DNA from: DATDPY01 sp964395765 | GTDB lineage: Bacteria; Bacteroidota; Bacteroidia; Cytophagales; Cyclobacteriaceae | Length of the DNA: 16,472 nt | Assembly: GCA_964395765.1 (NCBI GenBank) | Contig: CAYNCU010000087.1 | Location: forward strand, 1-16,472 | Reading direction: 5' to 3' | Shown here: positions 6,592-14,517 of the stretch, piece by piece | Layout: each line of letters opens with the position of its first letter | How positions within the stretch are numbered: position 1 is the first letter of the stretch | Position numbers and translations under genes: made by a program | Notes under the pieces: generated by a model | Told to the model about the DNA's origin: nothing | Database searches by the model: none | Seen by the model: the letters and a program-made list of their open reading frames with translations, nothing else

Positions 6592-6888
6592 TTGAATTTG
6601 TGTCCTGATGTAATAACTCTGTATTTAGATTTTAAAAAAATAATAGAAATATCTTTAATAAAAATCGGTAATTCAAAAGGATTCAGATTGGCTAAGTTAA
6701 TTCCAGACCCATACAATATTAAAGATAAGGTTGAATTGATCTTTGAAAAAGGTCAGATAATCCTTCGTCCGGTAAACCAGCCAGGAAAAGGGTGGGATAA
6801 GTCCTTTAAAAAAATGCATGAAAACCAGCAGGACAACCTGTTGATGGACGATGTCTTTGAAGATGAGAACTTTGAAGAATGGAATTAA
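6592..6888 (+). CDS. mazE: MazE-type antitoxin (AbrB/SpoVT fold), start codon probably lost
   Basis: The region from 6643 encodes EISLIKIGNSKGFRLAK, the typical N-terminus of Bacteroidota MazE antitoxins, then NIKDKVELIFEKGQIILRP and an acidic tail, LLMDDVFEDENFEEWN, that would bind the toxin. Homologues open with 'MEISxIKIGNSKG'. Here the Met position is ATA (6643-6645), probably an ATG-to-ATA change. To be made, the protein would have to start at TTG (6592 or 6598) with about 17 unrelated residues, or at the weak ATA codon. The given start is the first TTG and is uncertain. The 3' end overlaps the mazF start by 10 nt, the standard operon arrangement. Whether it is still expressed cannot be told. 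Confidence 0.75.
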   Translation: MNLCPDVITLYLDFKKIIEISLIKIGNSKGFRLAKLIPDPYNIKDKVELIFEKGQIILRPVNQPGKGWDKSFKKMHENQQDNLLMDDVFEDENFEEWN

Positions 6889-7203
6889 ATCAGTACGATA
6901 TTGTATTGGTAATACCTCGATCCTACTATTGGAAGTGAAATAAAAAAAAACAGACCCTATCTTATCATTTCTCCCAAAGAAATTAATTATAACCTAAGAA
7001 CCATTACAATTGCTCCCATAACAACTAGCGGTAAAAACTATCCGACAAGAATAAGAGTAAAACACAATAATAAGGAGGGAAGGGTAGCATTGGATCAGAT
7101 CAGAACTATTGATAAATCAAGAATAATTAAAGTGCTGGGGAAAATTACAAATGTTGAAATCAAAAATTGTAAATCTGTCATTAAAGAAACTTTTGTAGAT
7201 TAA
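6879..7203 (+). pseudogene. mazF: MazF/PemK-type mRNA interferase, broken by a one-base frameshift
   Basis: ATG at 6879 overlaps mazE. The first frame reads MELNQYDIVLV and then leaves the family, stopping at TGA 6936. From 6916 the +1 frame reads LDPTIGSEIKKNRPYLIISP, then TIAPITTSGKNYPTR, GRVALDQIRTIDKSRI and VLGKITNVEI, ending at TAA 7201-7203: a full MazF. Removing one base near 6912-6914 (for example T6913) restores an intact 107-aa protein reading VLVNLDPTIGSE. The intact family cleaves mRNA at short sequences and is neutralised by MazE. The rest of the downstream frame is free of further lesions, so the break is recent or is a sequencing error. With the lost mazE start it points to a decaying module. 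Confidence 0.88.
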
Positions 7204-7222
7204 ATTTTATAAACCCGGCCAA

Positions 7223-8086
7223 TTAATAAAACCTTTCGAACTTCTCGATCTTCCTGTAGGGTTGCACAAAGAAATTATAAACCACTTCATTGAATTTATT
7301 CTTGTACCGGATGGGTGTCGAATGGCCCGAATCGGGTAATATCCACAAATAGGATTTGGGGATCGATTGGGCGATCAGTAGGGTATGTTGTGGAAGGATA
7401 ACATCATGGTCTCCTCCGATCACCAGTGCCGGGCATTTTATTGTTTTTAATTGTTGAATGCTTATATGCGGTTCGTAAGATAGCAGGTGAGCCAGTTTTC
7501 GTTCATTTTTAACCTCTGGCGTGGATGGTTCTCTAGCCAGGGAATCGTTTAAATTCATCGCCCAGTGATAGATAAAAGGATCAACGGCAGTGGTATCAGG
7601 CCATAAATTAGCGCCGGTCACCGCAAGCTTTTTCACTTTATCGGGATGCCGGATAGCCAGTAATAAACCGTTAATCCCTCCGTCACTCCAGCCTATCACA
7701 TAACAGGAATCCAGCCCGAGTTTATCAAGCAAGGCATTAAGGTCATCCGTCATCATTTCGTAGCTCAACGAATCGCTGTTATCGATCGATCTCCCCTGGG
7801 CACGGCTGTCGGCAATAATGACGTGATAATGCTGAGCAAAAAAAGGAATCTGGTTTACGAAATTATTGATGGAACCGCCGTTACCGTGAATGATCAATAA
7901 TGGTTCTCCCTGCCCATAGGTTTCATAATACATATTGAATCCGCGGATGTGGATAAATTTCCCGGCTTTGTCGTTTCGTCCGAAATGCGCAGAGTCATAG
8001 GCGGTTAATGGATTTGTCTGACCACAAGCAAGATAAGGGATAGATAATAACAAAATAATTGCGAATTGGATAGATGACTTTTTCAT
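7223..8086 (-). CDS. Exported alpha/beta hydrolase
   Basis: A 287-aa alpha/beta-hydrolase with an N-terminal export signal (residues 1-22, IQFAIILLLSIPYLACGQ). Cys21 could be lipidated, but Tyr at -3 is a poor lipobox, so soluble periplasmic or lipid-anchored export are both possible. The catalytic triad is Ser134 in the nucleophile elbow GWSDGG, Asp228 in GGDHDV and His255 in DSGHS. HGNGG at 67-71 supplies the oxyanion hole. The GWSDGG elbow and 'ADSRAQGRS' resemble the haloperoxidase/esterase-like group. No substrate can be assigned. A perfect -7 box lies 33 nt upstream of the ATG. The gene is convergent with the broken mazF, 19 nt away. Confidence 0.9.
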   Translation of the reverse strand: MKKSSIQFAIILLLSIPYLACGQTNPLTAYDSAHFGRNDKAGKFIHIRGFNMYYETYGQGEPLLIIHGNGGSINNFVNQIPFFAQHYHVIIADSRAQGRSIDNSDSLSYEMMTDDLNALLDKLGLDSCYVIGWSDGGINGLLLAIRHPDKVKKLAVTGANLWPDTTAVDPFIYHWAMNLNDSLAREPSTPEVKNERKLAHLLSYEPHISIQQLKTIKCPALVIGGDHDVILPQHTLLIAQSIPKSYLWILPDSGHSTPIRYKNKFNEVVYNFFVQPYRKIEKFERFY

Positions 8087-8118
8087 ATGATCAGGCTACA
8101 TTAAAAACTGAATTTGTT

Positions 8119-8126
8119 CAAATATA
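8119..8126 (-). promoter_or_regulatory. Perfect Bacteroidota -7 box for the exported hydrolase
   Basis: CAAATATA on the plus strand reads TATATTTG on the minus strand, an exact TAnnTTTG match. It would start the transcript near 8112, giving a leader of about 26 nt before the ATG at 8086. No convincing -33 TTTG was seen about 20 nt further upstream. Confidence 0.45.
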
Positions 8127-8150
8127 GAGTGAGTGTGTACAGCATGTTTA

Positions 8151-8254
8151 ATTTACATATTTTAAATTAAAGGCTAATAAAATGAAGGAATAGTACATTA
8201 AGAATCAATTATTAATTGTACAAAGAGCAGTTGGGAGTCCCGATTTACATATTT
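8151..8254. repeat. Direct repeat of ATTTACATATTT
   Basis: ATTTACATATTT occurs at 8151-8162 and again at 8243-8254, 92 bp apart start to start, in the AT-rich spacer upstream of the exported hydrolase and downstream of the GNAT gene. Between them lies a small palindrome, CAATTA-T-TAATTG (8206-8218). Functions are unknown; the composition makes chance matches fairly likely. Confidence 0.3.
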
Positions 8255-8295
8255 CAACTAAGATTCAATTGGCAATGCAGGAATTCATTAAAATC

Positions 8296-8832
8296 TTATA
8301 ACTCTAGCAACATTACATGCCGTTTCGAGCCGGCCATTTTTACAAACCTGAATCCCAATTTTTCAAATACCGGAACGAAACCCATAAAACGATAACTATG
8401 TGAATCGGAAGATACAGGATAGGCCTCCAGGTATCCGGCACCATTCTTACTCGCATAATCACTCGCCTTTTCAATTAACAATTTACTGATCCCCTTGCCA
8501 CGATATTCTCTTTTTATGAAAAAGCATACCAATGACCATACATTATCGATGGTTTCATCGCCCCCTAATGCCTTGTAGGTATTGCGCGGTGCGACTGAAC
8601 ACCATGCCACCGGTTCTTTTCCGGAATAAGCAAGCAATCCTATAGGCACTTTCTTTTTAACAGATTCATGCATTTGGTTTTTTCTCCATTGCTTGTCACT
8701 ATTACTTCTTTTTATATGCCAGACCATGCACCAGCAGTGGTGAGGGCTACCCTCGCTTTCAAATAATTTTTCAAAATCATTCCAGGTAGAATTATCAACA
8801 GGCTTAACAGTATAATTTTTCAACGCAGGCAT
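8296..8832 (-). CDS. GNAT-family N-acetyltransferase
   Basis: A 178-aa cytosolic acetyltransferase. Motif A of the GNAT fold is VCFFIKREYRGKGISKLL, where Arg111, Gly114 and Ser116 fill the R/Q-x-x-G-x-G/A acetyl-CoA pyrophosphate loop, with Ser replacing the last Gly/Ala. EKLGFRFVK near the end is motif B-like. The N-terminal SPHHCWCMVW (residues 29-38) with paired Cys33 and Cys35 is typical of a GNAT subgroup of unknown substrate. It starts 6 nt after the VOC gene and must be co-transcribed with it. The acceptor (small molecule, antibiotic or protein) cannot be told. Confidence 0.9.
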   Translation of the reverse strand: MPALKNYTVKPVDNSTWNDFEKLFESEGSPHHCWCMVWHIKRSNSDKQWRKNQMHESVKKKVPIGLLAYSGKEPVAWCSVAPRNTYKALGGDETIDNVWSLVCFFIKREYRGKGISKLLIEKASDYASKNGAGYLEAYPVSSDSHSYRFMGFVPVFEKLGFRFVKMAGSKRHVMLLEL

Positions 8833-8838
8833 GGAATT

Positions 8839-9264
8839 TTATTTATGCGTAATCACACTTCCATCCTTATTAAGTACAAGGAAGGGGTTATAAGCCAATT
8901 CCCACAGATTGTGTTCAATATCTTCTATATACCCTGAATATCCTCCCCAGAATGCTTTTTGGGGTTCTTTAATTATATTCACTCCTTTTGAACGGAGTTC
9001 CCGGAAAGCATCATTAACTTCCTCTTCGGAATTTAAATTAATAGAAAGCGTAAAACCTTTAAAACCGGACCGGTCGCCAGGTACACTTGCATCTTTGGCC
9101 AGTTCTCCTGCCGGGAAGAGGGAAAGAATAAATCCGTTCAGTTTGAAAAAAACAATATCCTTGCTGTCATTCAGCGGTTGCCAGTTGAATTTATCCACAT
9201 AAAACTGTCTGACCTTGTCAAGATCATTCACTCCAATGGTAATGAAATGCGTTAATTGTTTCAT
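8839..9264 (-). CDS. VOC-family (glyoxalase/bleomycin-resistance-like) protein
   Basis: A 141-aa vicinal-oxygen-chelate protein made of two beta-alpha-beta-beta-beta modules: residues 4-50 (HFITIGVNDLDKVRQFYVDK) and about 70-127 (FTLSINLNSEEEVNDAF, GYIEDIEHNLWELAYNP). His6 and Glu122 occupy the usual first and last metal-ligand positions. Members include glyoxalase I, dioxygenases and antibiotic-binding proteins; the WELAYNP ending is common in unassigned VOC proteins. It precedes the GNAT gene by 6 nt. The end of the DUF4832 gene is 32 nt upstream on the same strand, so read-through from it is possible. Confidence 0.92.
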   Translation of the reverse strand: MKQLTHFITIGVNDLDKVRQFYVDKFNWQPLNDSKDIVFFKLNGFILSLFPAGELAKDASVPGDRSGFKGFTLSINLNSEEEVNDAFRELRSKGVNIIKEPQKAFWGGYSGYIEDIEHNLWELAYNPFLVLNKDGSVITHK

Positions 9265-9288
9265 AAAATATTATTTACAAATTTCAAT

Positions 9289-9307
9289 ATAATAATTTAA
9301 TTATTAT
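9289..9307. promoter_or_regulatory. Perfect 19-bp AT palindrome at the DUF4832 gene end
   Basis: ATAATAATT-T-AATTATTAT has two perfect 9-bp arms around one base. It spans the stop codon of the DUF4832 gene (complement of 9297-9299) and lies 25 nt upstream of the VOC start. It may be a VOC-GNAT operator, a weak terminator, or simply a low-complexity AT stretch. Confidence 0.3.
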
Positions 9308-10754
9308 CCTTAATTTCAATTTCCCCCAATTGATACCATCCGTCGATTTGCCTGCCTTCATTAGCCAGCCTGACGACCGGCCTTAAAAGATTCTGGTCAA
9401 TGATAGCAACCTGAACCGCATAAATTCCAGCGGGTATTTCCGATGAAATAGTTACCGAATCGTCATAAACAATATCACCCGGTAACCATTTTCTGATATC
9501 AGCATCGGTCAGAAAATGTTTTTCCATCGAACCTGATTTAAGCCGAAGGGCCAGTGCAAAATTTTTATAGCACGGGGCCACCCCTTTATTTTCCCACCAG
9601 GATTGAAAATCAAGGGTTCCGTTTTGGTATACCTCTTTAGGGTAGGCAAATCTTCGCAAAGCCAACCGGTATCCCATGCTTTTCAGCCAGTCGTTGACAA
9701 GATCCTGCCATTCGGCAGGAACCGGTGAGGATTTTGCATTAAATGAAGAGATATGCCATTTAAGCGCCTGGTCAAAAATATATTTTACCTGGTCTTTTGT
9801 GTAATGCTGCTCATTTTTCCAGGAGGATAAGGTACCGCATATTTCAAAACTCACCGGCGAATGTTTCCAGTCATCCTGAATATTTTCCGCGATAATCTCG
9901 ATCGGGTAAAAATCGAGCATGTGCGACCACCCGTTTTGTTCTTTCGCCCAAAAGCCCAGGTCGCCCAGACAATCGGCGCGCCATCCCACCGGAATTTGTG
10001 AATCGGCGTATTCATTGGTTTCCCGGTCCATCATCAACGCAATCAAAGGTGTTTTTCTGAATGAATCGGTGTAAGCATTAACCAATGCCTTCCGTGTATT
10101 ATCACTTAATAATTCAGAACCTGCTCCTTCACCCCAGGCACCCACGATGGAAAGGTCGACCGATTCAAGGTTTGGGTTGCCGTCATATCTTTTCCCAAGT
10201 TCTCGGATAAATCCCCCGAAGTATTCCGCGTAGCGTGGATCTTCCGGATCGACCACCCATTTATTTACGGGATTATTATACTTCCAGTCTTTATCCGGGC
10301 CCACCATTTTCCGGTACCAGGAGGGCACATCGCGGTCATCATCTGTACCATAAGGCGCAACCCTGAGCATCAAGGTCTGATGCCTGGACGCGGCTGAGTC
10401 CAGGGCCCGGTCAAGCATATTCCAGGCATAAACTCCCTTTTCAGGTTCCAGGAATTTCCAGTAAACACGCCAGTAAGCAATACTCGTCATCGGATAATTT
10501 TTGTTGGAAAGATTACCAGTAAATTTCTGATACCGGATTGGGAATCCTTCCGTCCAGCCGCTGCCTTCATTCAGCGAGTCGCCATTGAACCGTTGAAAAG
10601 TCATGAATCCGATTCCGGGATTGGTAAGTATCTCATCAACAACTTTGGGTTTAATAACGTATATATTGTCCGGGTTTTGTGAAAAAGAAACGAACGGTAA
10701 ATTCATTAATAATATTAAAACCCGATTCCTGATCCTTACCATGAATGTTTTCAT
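9297..10754 (-). CDS. Exported DUF4832 glycoside-hydrolase-like protein
   Basis: A 485-aa exported protein with a signal peptide at about 1-25 (RNRVLILLMNLPFVSFS). NPGIGFMTF (45-53) opens a TIM-barrel-like domain. YWRVYWKFLEPEKGVYAW (94-111) matches the W-x(2-3)-lEPexGxyxW strand of GH42/GH5-like enzymes, and VGAWGEG places Glu209 where such enzymes keep the acid/base. The region FEICGTLSSW (about 308-317) and the following 160 residues, ending in a beta-sandwich-like part (GIYAVQVAIIDQ), fit DUF4832. The family is thought to act on glycans but no substrate is established. It is divergent from the transglutaminase-like gene, with a 27-bp dyad between them. Confidence 0.85.
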   Translation of the reverse strand: MKTFMVRIRNRVLILLMNLPFVSFSQNPDNIYVIKPKVVDEILTNPGIGFMTFQRFNGDSLNEGSGWTEGFPIRYQKFTGNLSNKNYPMTSIAYWRVYWKFLEPEKGVYAWNMLDRALDSAASRHQTLMLRVAPYGTDDDRDVPSWYRKMVGPDKDWKYNNPVNKWVVDPEDPRYAEYFGGFIRELGKRYDGNPNLESVDLSIVGAWGEGAGSELLSDNTRKALVNAYTDSFRKTPLIALMMDRETNEYADSQIPVGWRADCLGDLGFWAKEQNGWSHMLDFYPIEIIAENIQDDWKHSPVSFEICGTLSSWKNEQHYTKDQVKYIFDQALKWHISSFNAKSSPVPAEWQDLVNDWLKSMGYRLALRRFAYPKEVYQNGTLDFQSWWENKGVAPCYKNFALALRLKSGSMEKHFLTDADIRKWLPGDIVYDDSVTISSEIPAGIYAVQVAIIDQNLLRPVVRLANEGRQIDGWYQLGEIEIKDNN

Positions 10755-10773
10755 TACTATTTATTTTAAAATA

Positions 10774-10800
10774 ATCCTCATCCGGTTACCTGATGTGGAT
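10774..10800. promoter_or_regulatory. 27-bp dyad in the divergent promoter region
   Basis: ATCCtCATCcGGT and its mirror ACCtGATGtGGAT surround a central T at 10787; 11 of 13 pairs match, many of them G-C. It starts 20 nt upstream of the DUF4832 ATG and lies 96 nt from the transglutaminase-like start. The best reading is an operator shared by the divergent genes; a 5' leader hairpin of the DUF4832 transcript is the alternative. Confidence 0.5.
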
Positions 10801-10895
10801 CATAAATTAAATAAATATTTCCGGCTTTCTTTATTAAAGAATAATGTCCCTTTATAAAATTTTTGTATTTTACTTTTTATTCAGAATATCAAGCT

Positions 10896-11996
10896 TTGAA
10901 AAATTTAATTTCAATAATTGTTTTAATCCTTCTGTTGTTCAGTTGCCGGGAGAGATCTTATTTTACGGTTGAAGTTAACAATCCTTCCAGCCGGCCTAAT
11001 ACTGTGTTTCAATCTTATGAGGACCTGTCATCGCCCAAATTCAAACACCTGATAGAAAAGTACAGGCTGGATACCGTTTTTCATGGGGAAAAGGACGAGT
11101 TCAAAAGGATTCTTTTGCTTCGTCATTGGATCAAATCCGTAATAGCCATCAATGATTACGGCGATCCGTATCCTGGCGGCGGATATGCCGAAGGAATCCT
11201 GGATGCCGCTTTAAAAGGGCAGGGATTTAACTGTGGTCACTTTATGATCGTACAAAATGCCGTGATGAATGCCTTCGGGTACGTTACAAGAACACTTGGT
11301 GCGGGGCCGGGTGTTAAAGGGGGGCCGGATGGGCACCACGGCACCAATGAAATCTGGCTTAATCAATATCATAAATGGTTTTTATCTGACGCCAAATACG
11401 ATCATCATTTCGAAAAAAACGGAATTCCTTTGTCAGCGCTGGAGGTAAGAGAGGAATACCTGAAAAACAAGGCCGCCGATATCGTTGTTGTGAAAGGCCC
11501 GGAAAGAACACCTATTAATGTGGATCCTGAAAACGGAATCTCTAAGGAACAATATGCACAAACCTTTACCTGGATTGAATGGCATGGCTATAGCAACCGC
11601 TTTACAGTCTGGCCGGACTACCAGGAATTACTGATCATGTTTAACGATCAATTTTTCAAAACGCACACGTGGATCTGGGACGGCAAACCCCACTGGGCCT
11701 ATGCTAAACCGGAATTTATGAAACTGGTCGATAATAGCGATTCCATTTACTGGACGCCAAATATGATTACTTCCACGGTTAAGATTGACGGTCATAAGGC
11801 AGCTATCAAATTAAAATCGACAATGCCTAATCTGGAAGAATACCAAATGAAAATGCTTCCTGATGGGGAATGGGTTAAGACGGCAGATTCATTGCAATTG
11901 GATCTCACACAGAAAAATTACGAACTTGCGTTTCGTGCTGTAAATCTTGCAGATGTGGCCGGCCCTGAATACAAGGTATGGATTGACAGCCATTGA
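10896..11996 (+). CDS. Transglutaminase-like lipoprotein
   Basis: A 366-aa lipoprotein. The start is chosen as TTG 10896 because it gives a textbook type II signal (KNLISIIVLILLLFSC, lipid Cys17); a TTG at 10863 would add 11 residues that spoil it. The papain/transglutaminase core has Cys113 in GQGFNCGHF, His147/His148 in GPDGHHG and Asp165 in FLSDAKYD, the expected Cys-His-Asp order and spacing. Bacterial members act as peptidases, amidases or cross-linkers; which applies here is unknown. A beta-rich C-terminal part (about 295-366) may be an Ig-like or binding domain. It is followed after 52 nt by the Asp-box lipoprotein gene, so the two are probably co-transcribed. It should face the periplasm or the cell surface. 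Confidence 0.85.
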   Translation: MKNLISIIVLILLLFSCRERSYFTVEVNNPSSRPNTVFQSYEDLSSPKFKHLIEKYRLDTVFHGEKDEFKRILLLRHWIKSVIAINDYGDPYPGGGYAEGILDAALKGQGFNCGHFMIVQNAVMNAFGYVTRTLGAGPGVKGGPDGHHGTNEIWLNQYHKWFLSDAKYDHHFEKNGIPLSALEVREEYLKNKAADIVVVKGPERTPINVDPENGISKEQYAQTFTWIEWHGYSNRFTVWPDYQELLIMFNDQFFKTHTWIWDGKPHWAYAKPEFMKLVDNSDSIYWTPNMITSTVKIDGHKAAIKLKSTMPNLEEYQMKMLPDGEWVKTADSLQLDLTQKNYELAFRAVNLADVAGPEYKVWIDSH

Positions 11997-12048
11997 AAAA
12001 CACTTCGATAAGAAACATTATTCCAATCTGTATAAATATAATATTCCG

Positions 12049-14499
12049 ATGGCCGACATTTTTCCTCAACGATTTACTCCTCTTATTTTTCTCATACTAT
12101 TTTTCATTTACGGATGTAAACAAAATATCGAAATTTCATATAGCCGAACCGACACGCCGTCAACGGCTGCGGTTTATAAAGTGATTGGCCCCGGCGGAGG
12201 CGGAGGTATATTTAAACCGGTAATAAGTCCGTTTAACGAAAACCTGGTAATGGTCCATTGCGACATGACAGGCGCGTATATATCCCACGATGGCGGCCTT
12301 AGCTGGAAAATAAAAAACCTCTGGAATGTTTCCGATGATTACGTTTTCGATCCTCTTGATTCCGGCATCATTTACCTTGCCACCCGTGGTTTCAGCCACA
12401 GCGAAGACAGGGGGTCGGGGATCAGTATGCTGCTAAAGTCTGAAGACCAGGGAAATAAATGGAAAATCATTTACCCCGACATTAATAAGATTAAACTTCA
12501 AACCGATCATCTTCAGAATACAAGTCTTATGCCCTCACAGCTTATCGATGGCGCCATCGATGGAAATATCGACAAAATCGCTGTCGACCCTTCAAATAAT
12601 AAGAAAATATATCTGGGCTTATCACGGTTAAAAAATTATATGGCGCCCGGTGCCGGCGAATTCGTGAAAAATGAGGTCATGATTCTTGTTTCAAGCAACG
12701 GAGGAATATCATGGAAAAATTATAAAAATATTCCCGGCCAAACCGTAAAACTTATTATTCCCGGCCATCCTATAAATCAGCCCGGCAAGGTTATCGTGAT
12801 AACGGAAAGTTCAATTGTGCTGATAGATGAAAACTCGTCTAAGGTTAAAGTGTATGCATTGCCGGTCGACAACCTGATCACTGCAGCCGGCGGAAAATCA
12901 GGTAACAATTTCCTGATTTATATACAGGCGAAATACGAGGAAGAAAATAATTCAGGGGGAATGTACCTCTCAAGAGACCTTGGAAGAACCTGGACACAAA
13001 TCAATAAGGGTCTGTTTTCCGGAATATCGCGCGACCATTCACCCTCATTTAATGAAGGCCTGGCAGTTTGTGAAACCAGGGCGAAGATCGCTTACCTGTC
13101 GGTAACCAACCCGGTCAGTAAAAGTGATGGAACCACAACGGAAATTTACAGTATATATAAAACCACAGATGCCGGGAATAGCTGGAAACCTGTTCTTTTA
13201 TCATCGAGCCCTGACGGGTATATAACTAAAAATTTCAAAGGCTCCTGGATGGAACAAAGTTATGATCCGGGTTGGGGTGGAAGCCCCATCAACCTCGGAG
13301 TAGCCCCGCGGAACCCGGATATATGTTATGCCGGTGACAACGGAAGGTGTTATAAAACAACAGATGGTGGAAAATCCTGGGAACAGGTATACAGTAAAAA
13401 CCTTCCGGACGGATCCTATACCACCCGTGGCCTGGATGTCACTACCTGTTATGGTGTTCACTTCGATCCTTTCAATCCCGAGCATCTCTTTATATGTTAT
13501 ACTGACATCGGGTTGTTTCATTCCTTTAACGGAGGCAAAAGCTGGTTTCATTCCATAACCGGTGTACCGCGTGACTGGCAAAATACATGTTATGATCTTG
13601 CATTTGATCCACAGGTAAGCGGCAAAATCTGGTCGGTCTGGGCGACTGCCCACGATTTGCCACGTGAAAAAATGTTCGGTGACGAGGGATTCGGCGATTA
13701 TAACGGGGGAGTTGTCGTTTCAACCGATAATGGCCACACCTGGAAAAAATGTAATCATGGATTATCTGAAAACTCCATCTGTACAAATATTCTGATCGAT
13801 CTGACCAGCCCGGTAGAATCACGGATGCTTTATGTAAGTGTATTTGACAAAGGAATTTATAAAACAACGGAGGATGGCAATAGCTGGAAACAAGCAAATA
13901 CCGGGTTAGGAAAAAATTTATTTGCCTGGGAATTACGGCAAAATTCCAGGGGACGATTATTCGCTTTGTTTTCCAGGGGTAAACGTAACGGACAGACTGT
14001 TGACGGTGAAATTTATTTCAGCGATGATAAATCAAAAACATGGCATCTTTTGCCGCTTCCTGACCGTGTGAACGGGCCGCATGATCTGCTGATCGATCCT
14101 GTTGATCCGGAAGTTATGTACGTAAGTTGCTGGCCTCGTTCCGTAAATGGAATAGATTCTCGCGGAGGCGTTATAAAAACCGGCGATGGTGGAAAAACCT
14201 GGAAGCAGGTGTTTGATGAAAGAGTTCGTGTAAATTCAGCCGGAATTGACCCTGAAAATCAAAATATAATTTACATCAATACTTTTCAGAATGCAGCCTA
14301 CCGGAGCGATGATGCCGGGGCTTCCTGGCAAAGGATAGAAGGCTACCGGTTTAAATGGGGGCAAAGAGCAATTCCCGATATACATCATCCCGGAATGCTT
14401 TACCTGACCACCTATGGGGGGAGTGTGTTTTACGGTCCGGCGAAAGGTATACCCGGTGCTTCAGATGATATTGTGAATATGCCGGAAAAGTGGTGGTAA
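12049..14499 (+). CDS. Asp-box beta-propeller lipoprotein (GH74/sialidase-like fold)
   Basis: An 816-aa lipoprotein: signal PLIFLILFFIYGC with lipid Cys23, then a propeller built from about twelve Asp-boxes (S/T-x-D-x-G-x-S/T-W). Examples are SHDGGLSW (79-86), SEDQGNKW (131-138), SRDLGRTW, TTDAGNSW, TTDGGKSW, STDNGHTW (from 558), TTEDGNSW, TGDGGKTW and SDDAGASW (from 753). GPGGGGGIFKPVISP and CDMTGAYISHDGG resemble the first blade of GH74 xyloglucanases, and 816 aa suits a double seven-bladed propeller. Catalytic Asp residues of GH74 could not be verified by eye, so a binding or non-GH74 role is possible. ATG 12049 is chosen because the upstream in-frame ATG at 11947 lies inside the transglutaminase gene and hides the signal peptide. 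Confidence 0.88.
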   Translation: MADIFPQRFTPLIFLILFFIYGCKQNIEISYSRTDTPSTAAVYKVIGPGGGGGIFKPVISPFNENLVMVHCDMTGAYISHDGGLSWKIKNLWNVSDDYVFDPLDSGIIYLATRGFSHSEDRGSGISMLLKSEDQGNKWKIIYPDINKIKLQTDHLQNTSLMPSQLIDGAIDGNIDKIAVDPSNNKKIYLGLSRLKNYMAPGAGEFVKNEVMILVSSNGGISWKNYKNIPGQTVKLIIPGHPINQPGKVIVITESSIVLIDENSSKVKVYALPVDNLITAAGGKSGNNFLIYIQAKYEEENNSGGMYLSRDLGRTWTQINKGLFSGISRDHSPSFNEGLAVCETRAKIAYLSVTNPVSKSDGTTTEIYSIYKTTDAGNSWKPVLLSSSPDGYITKNFKGSWMEQSYDPGWGGSPINLGVAPRNPDICYAGDNGRCYKTTDGGKSWEQVYSKNLPDGSYTTRGLDVTTCYGVHFDPFNPEHLFICYTDIGLFHSFNGGKSWFHSITGVPRDWQNTCYDLAFDPQVSGKIWSVWATAHDLPREKMFGDEGFGDYNGGVVVSTDNGHTWKKCNHGLSENSICTNILIDLTSPVESRMLYVSVFDKGIYKTTEDGNSWKQANTGLGKNLFAWELRQNSRGRLFALFSRGKRNGQTVDGEIYFSDDKSKTWHLLPLPDRVNGPHDLLIDPVDPEVMYVSCWPRSVNGIDSRGGVIKTGDGGKTWKQVFDERVRVNSAGIDPENQNIIYINTFQNAAYRSDDAGASWQRIEGYRFKWGQRAIPDIHHPGMLYLTTYGGSVFYGPAKGIPGASDDIVNMPEKWW

Positions 14500-14512
14500 T
14501 TAAATTTAATTA
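14497..14512. terminator. Perfect 16-bp AT palindrome between convergent genes
   Basis: TAATTAAATTTAATTA spans the stop codon of the Asp-box gene, in the 18-nt gap before the end of the convergent esterase gene. It could serve as a weak bidirectional terminator, but it is AT-only and has no T-run beyond the palindrome. Confidence 0.3.
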
Positions 14513-14517
14513 TCCTT

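Noticed and set aside
6942..6950. Run of nine A in mazF as a phase-variation switch
   Set aside because: The reading frame is continuous through the run, and the disabled frame already stops at 6936, so slippage here cannot restore the toxin.
11947..12048. N-terminal extension of the Asp-box protein
   Set aside because: It overlaps the transglutaminase gene and would bury the lipoprotein signal that begins at 12049.
13201..13897. Antisense reading frames opposite the Asp-box propeller
   Set aside because: The sense frame has regular Asp-boxes throughout; the antisense frames have no family features.
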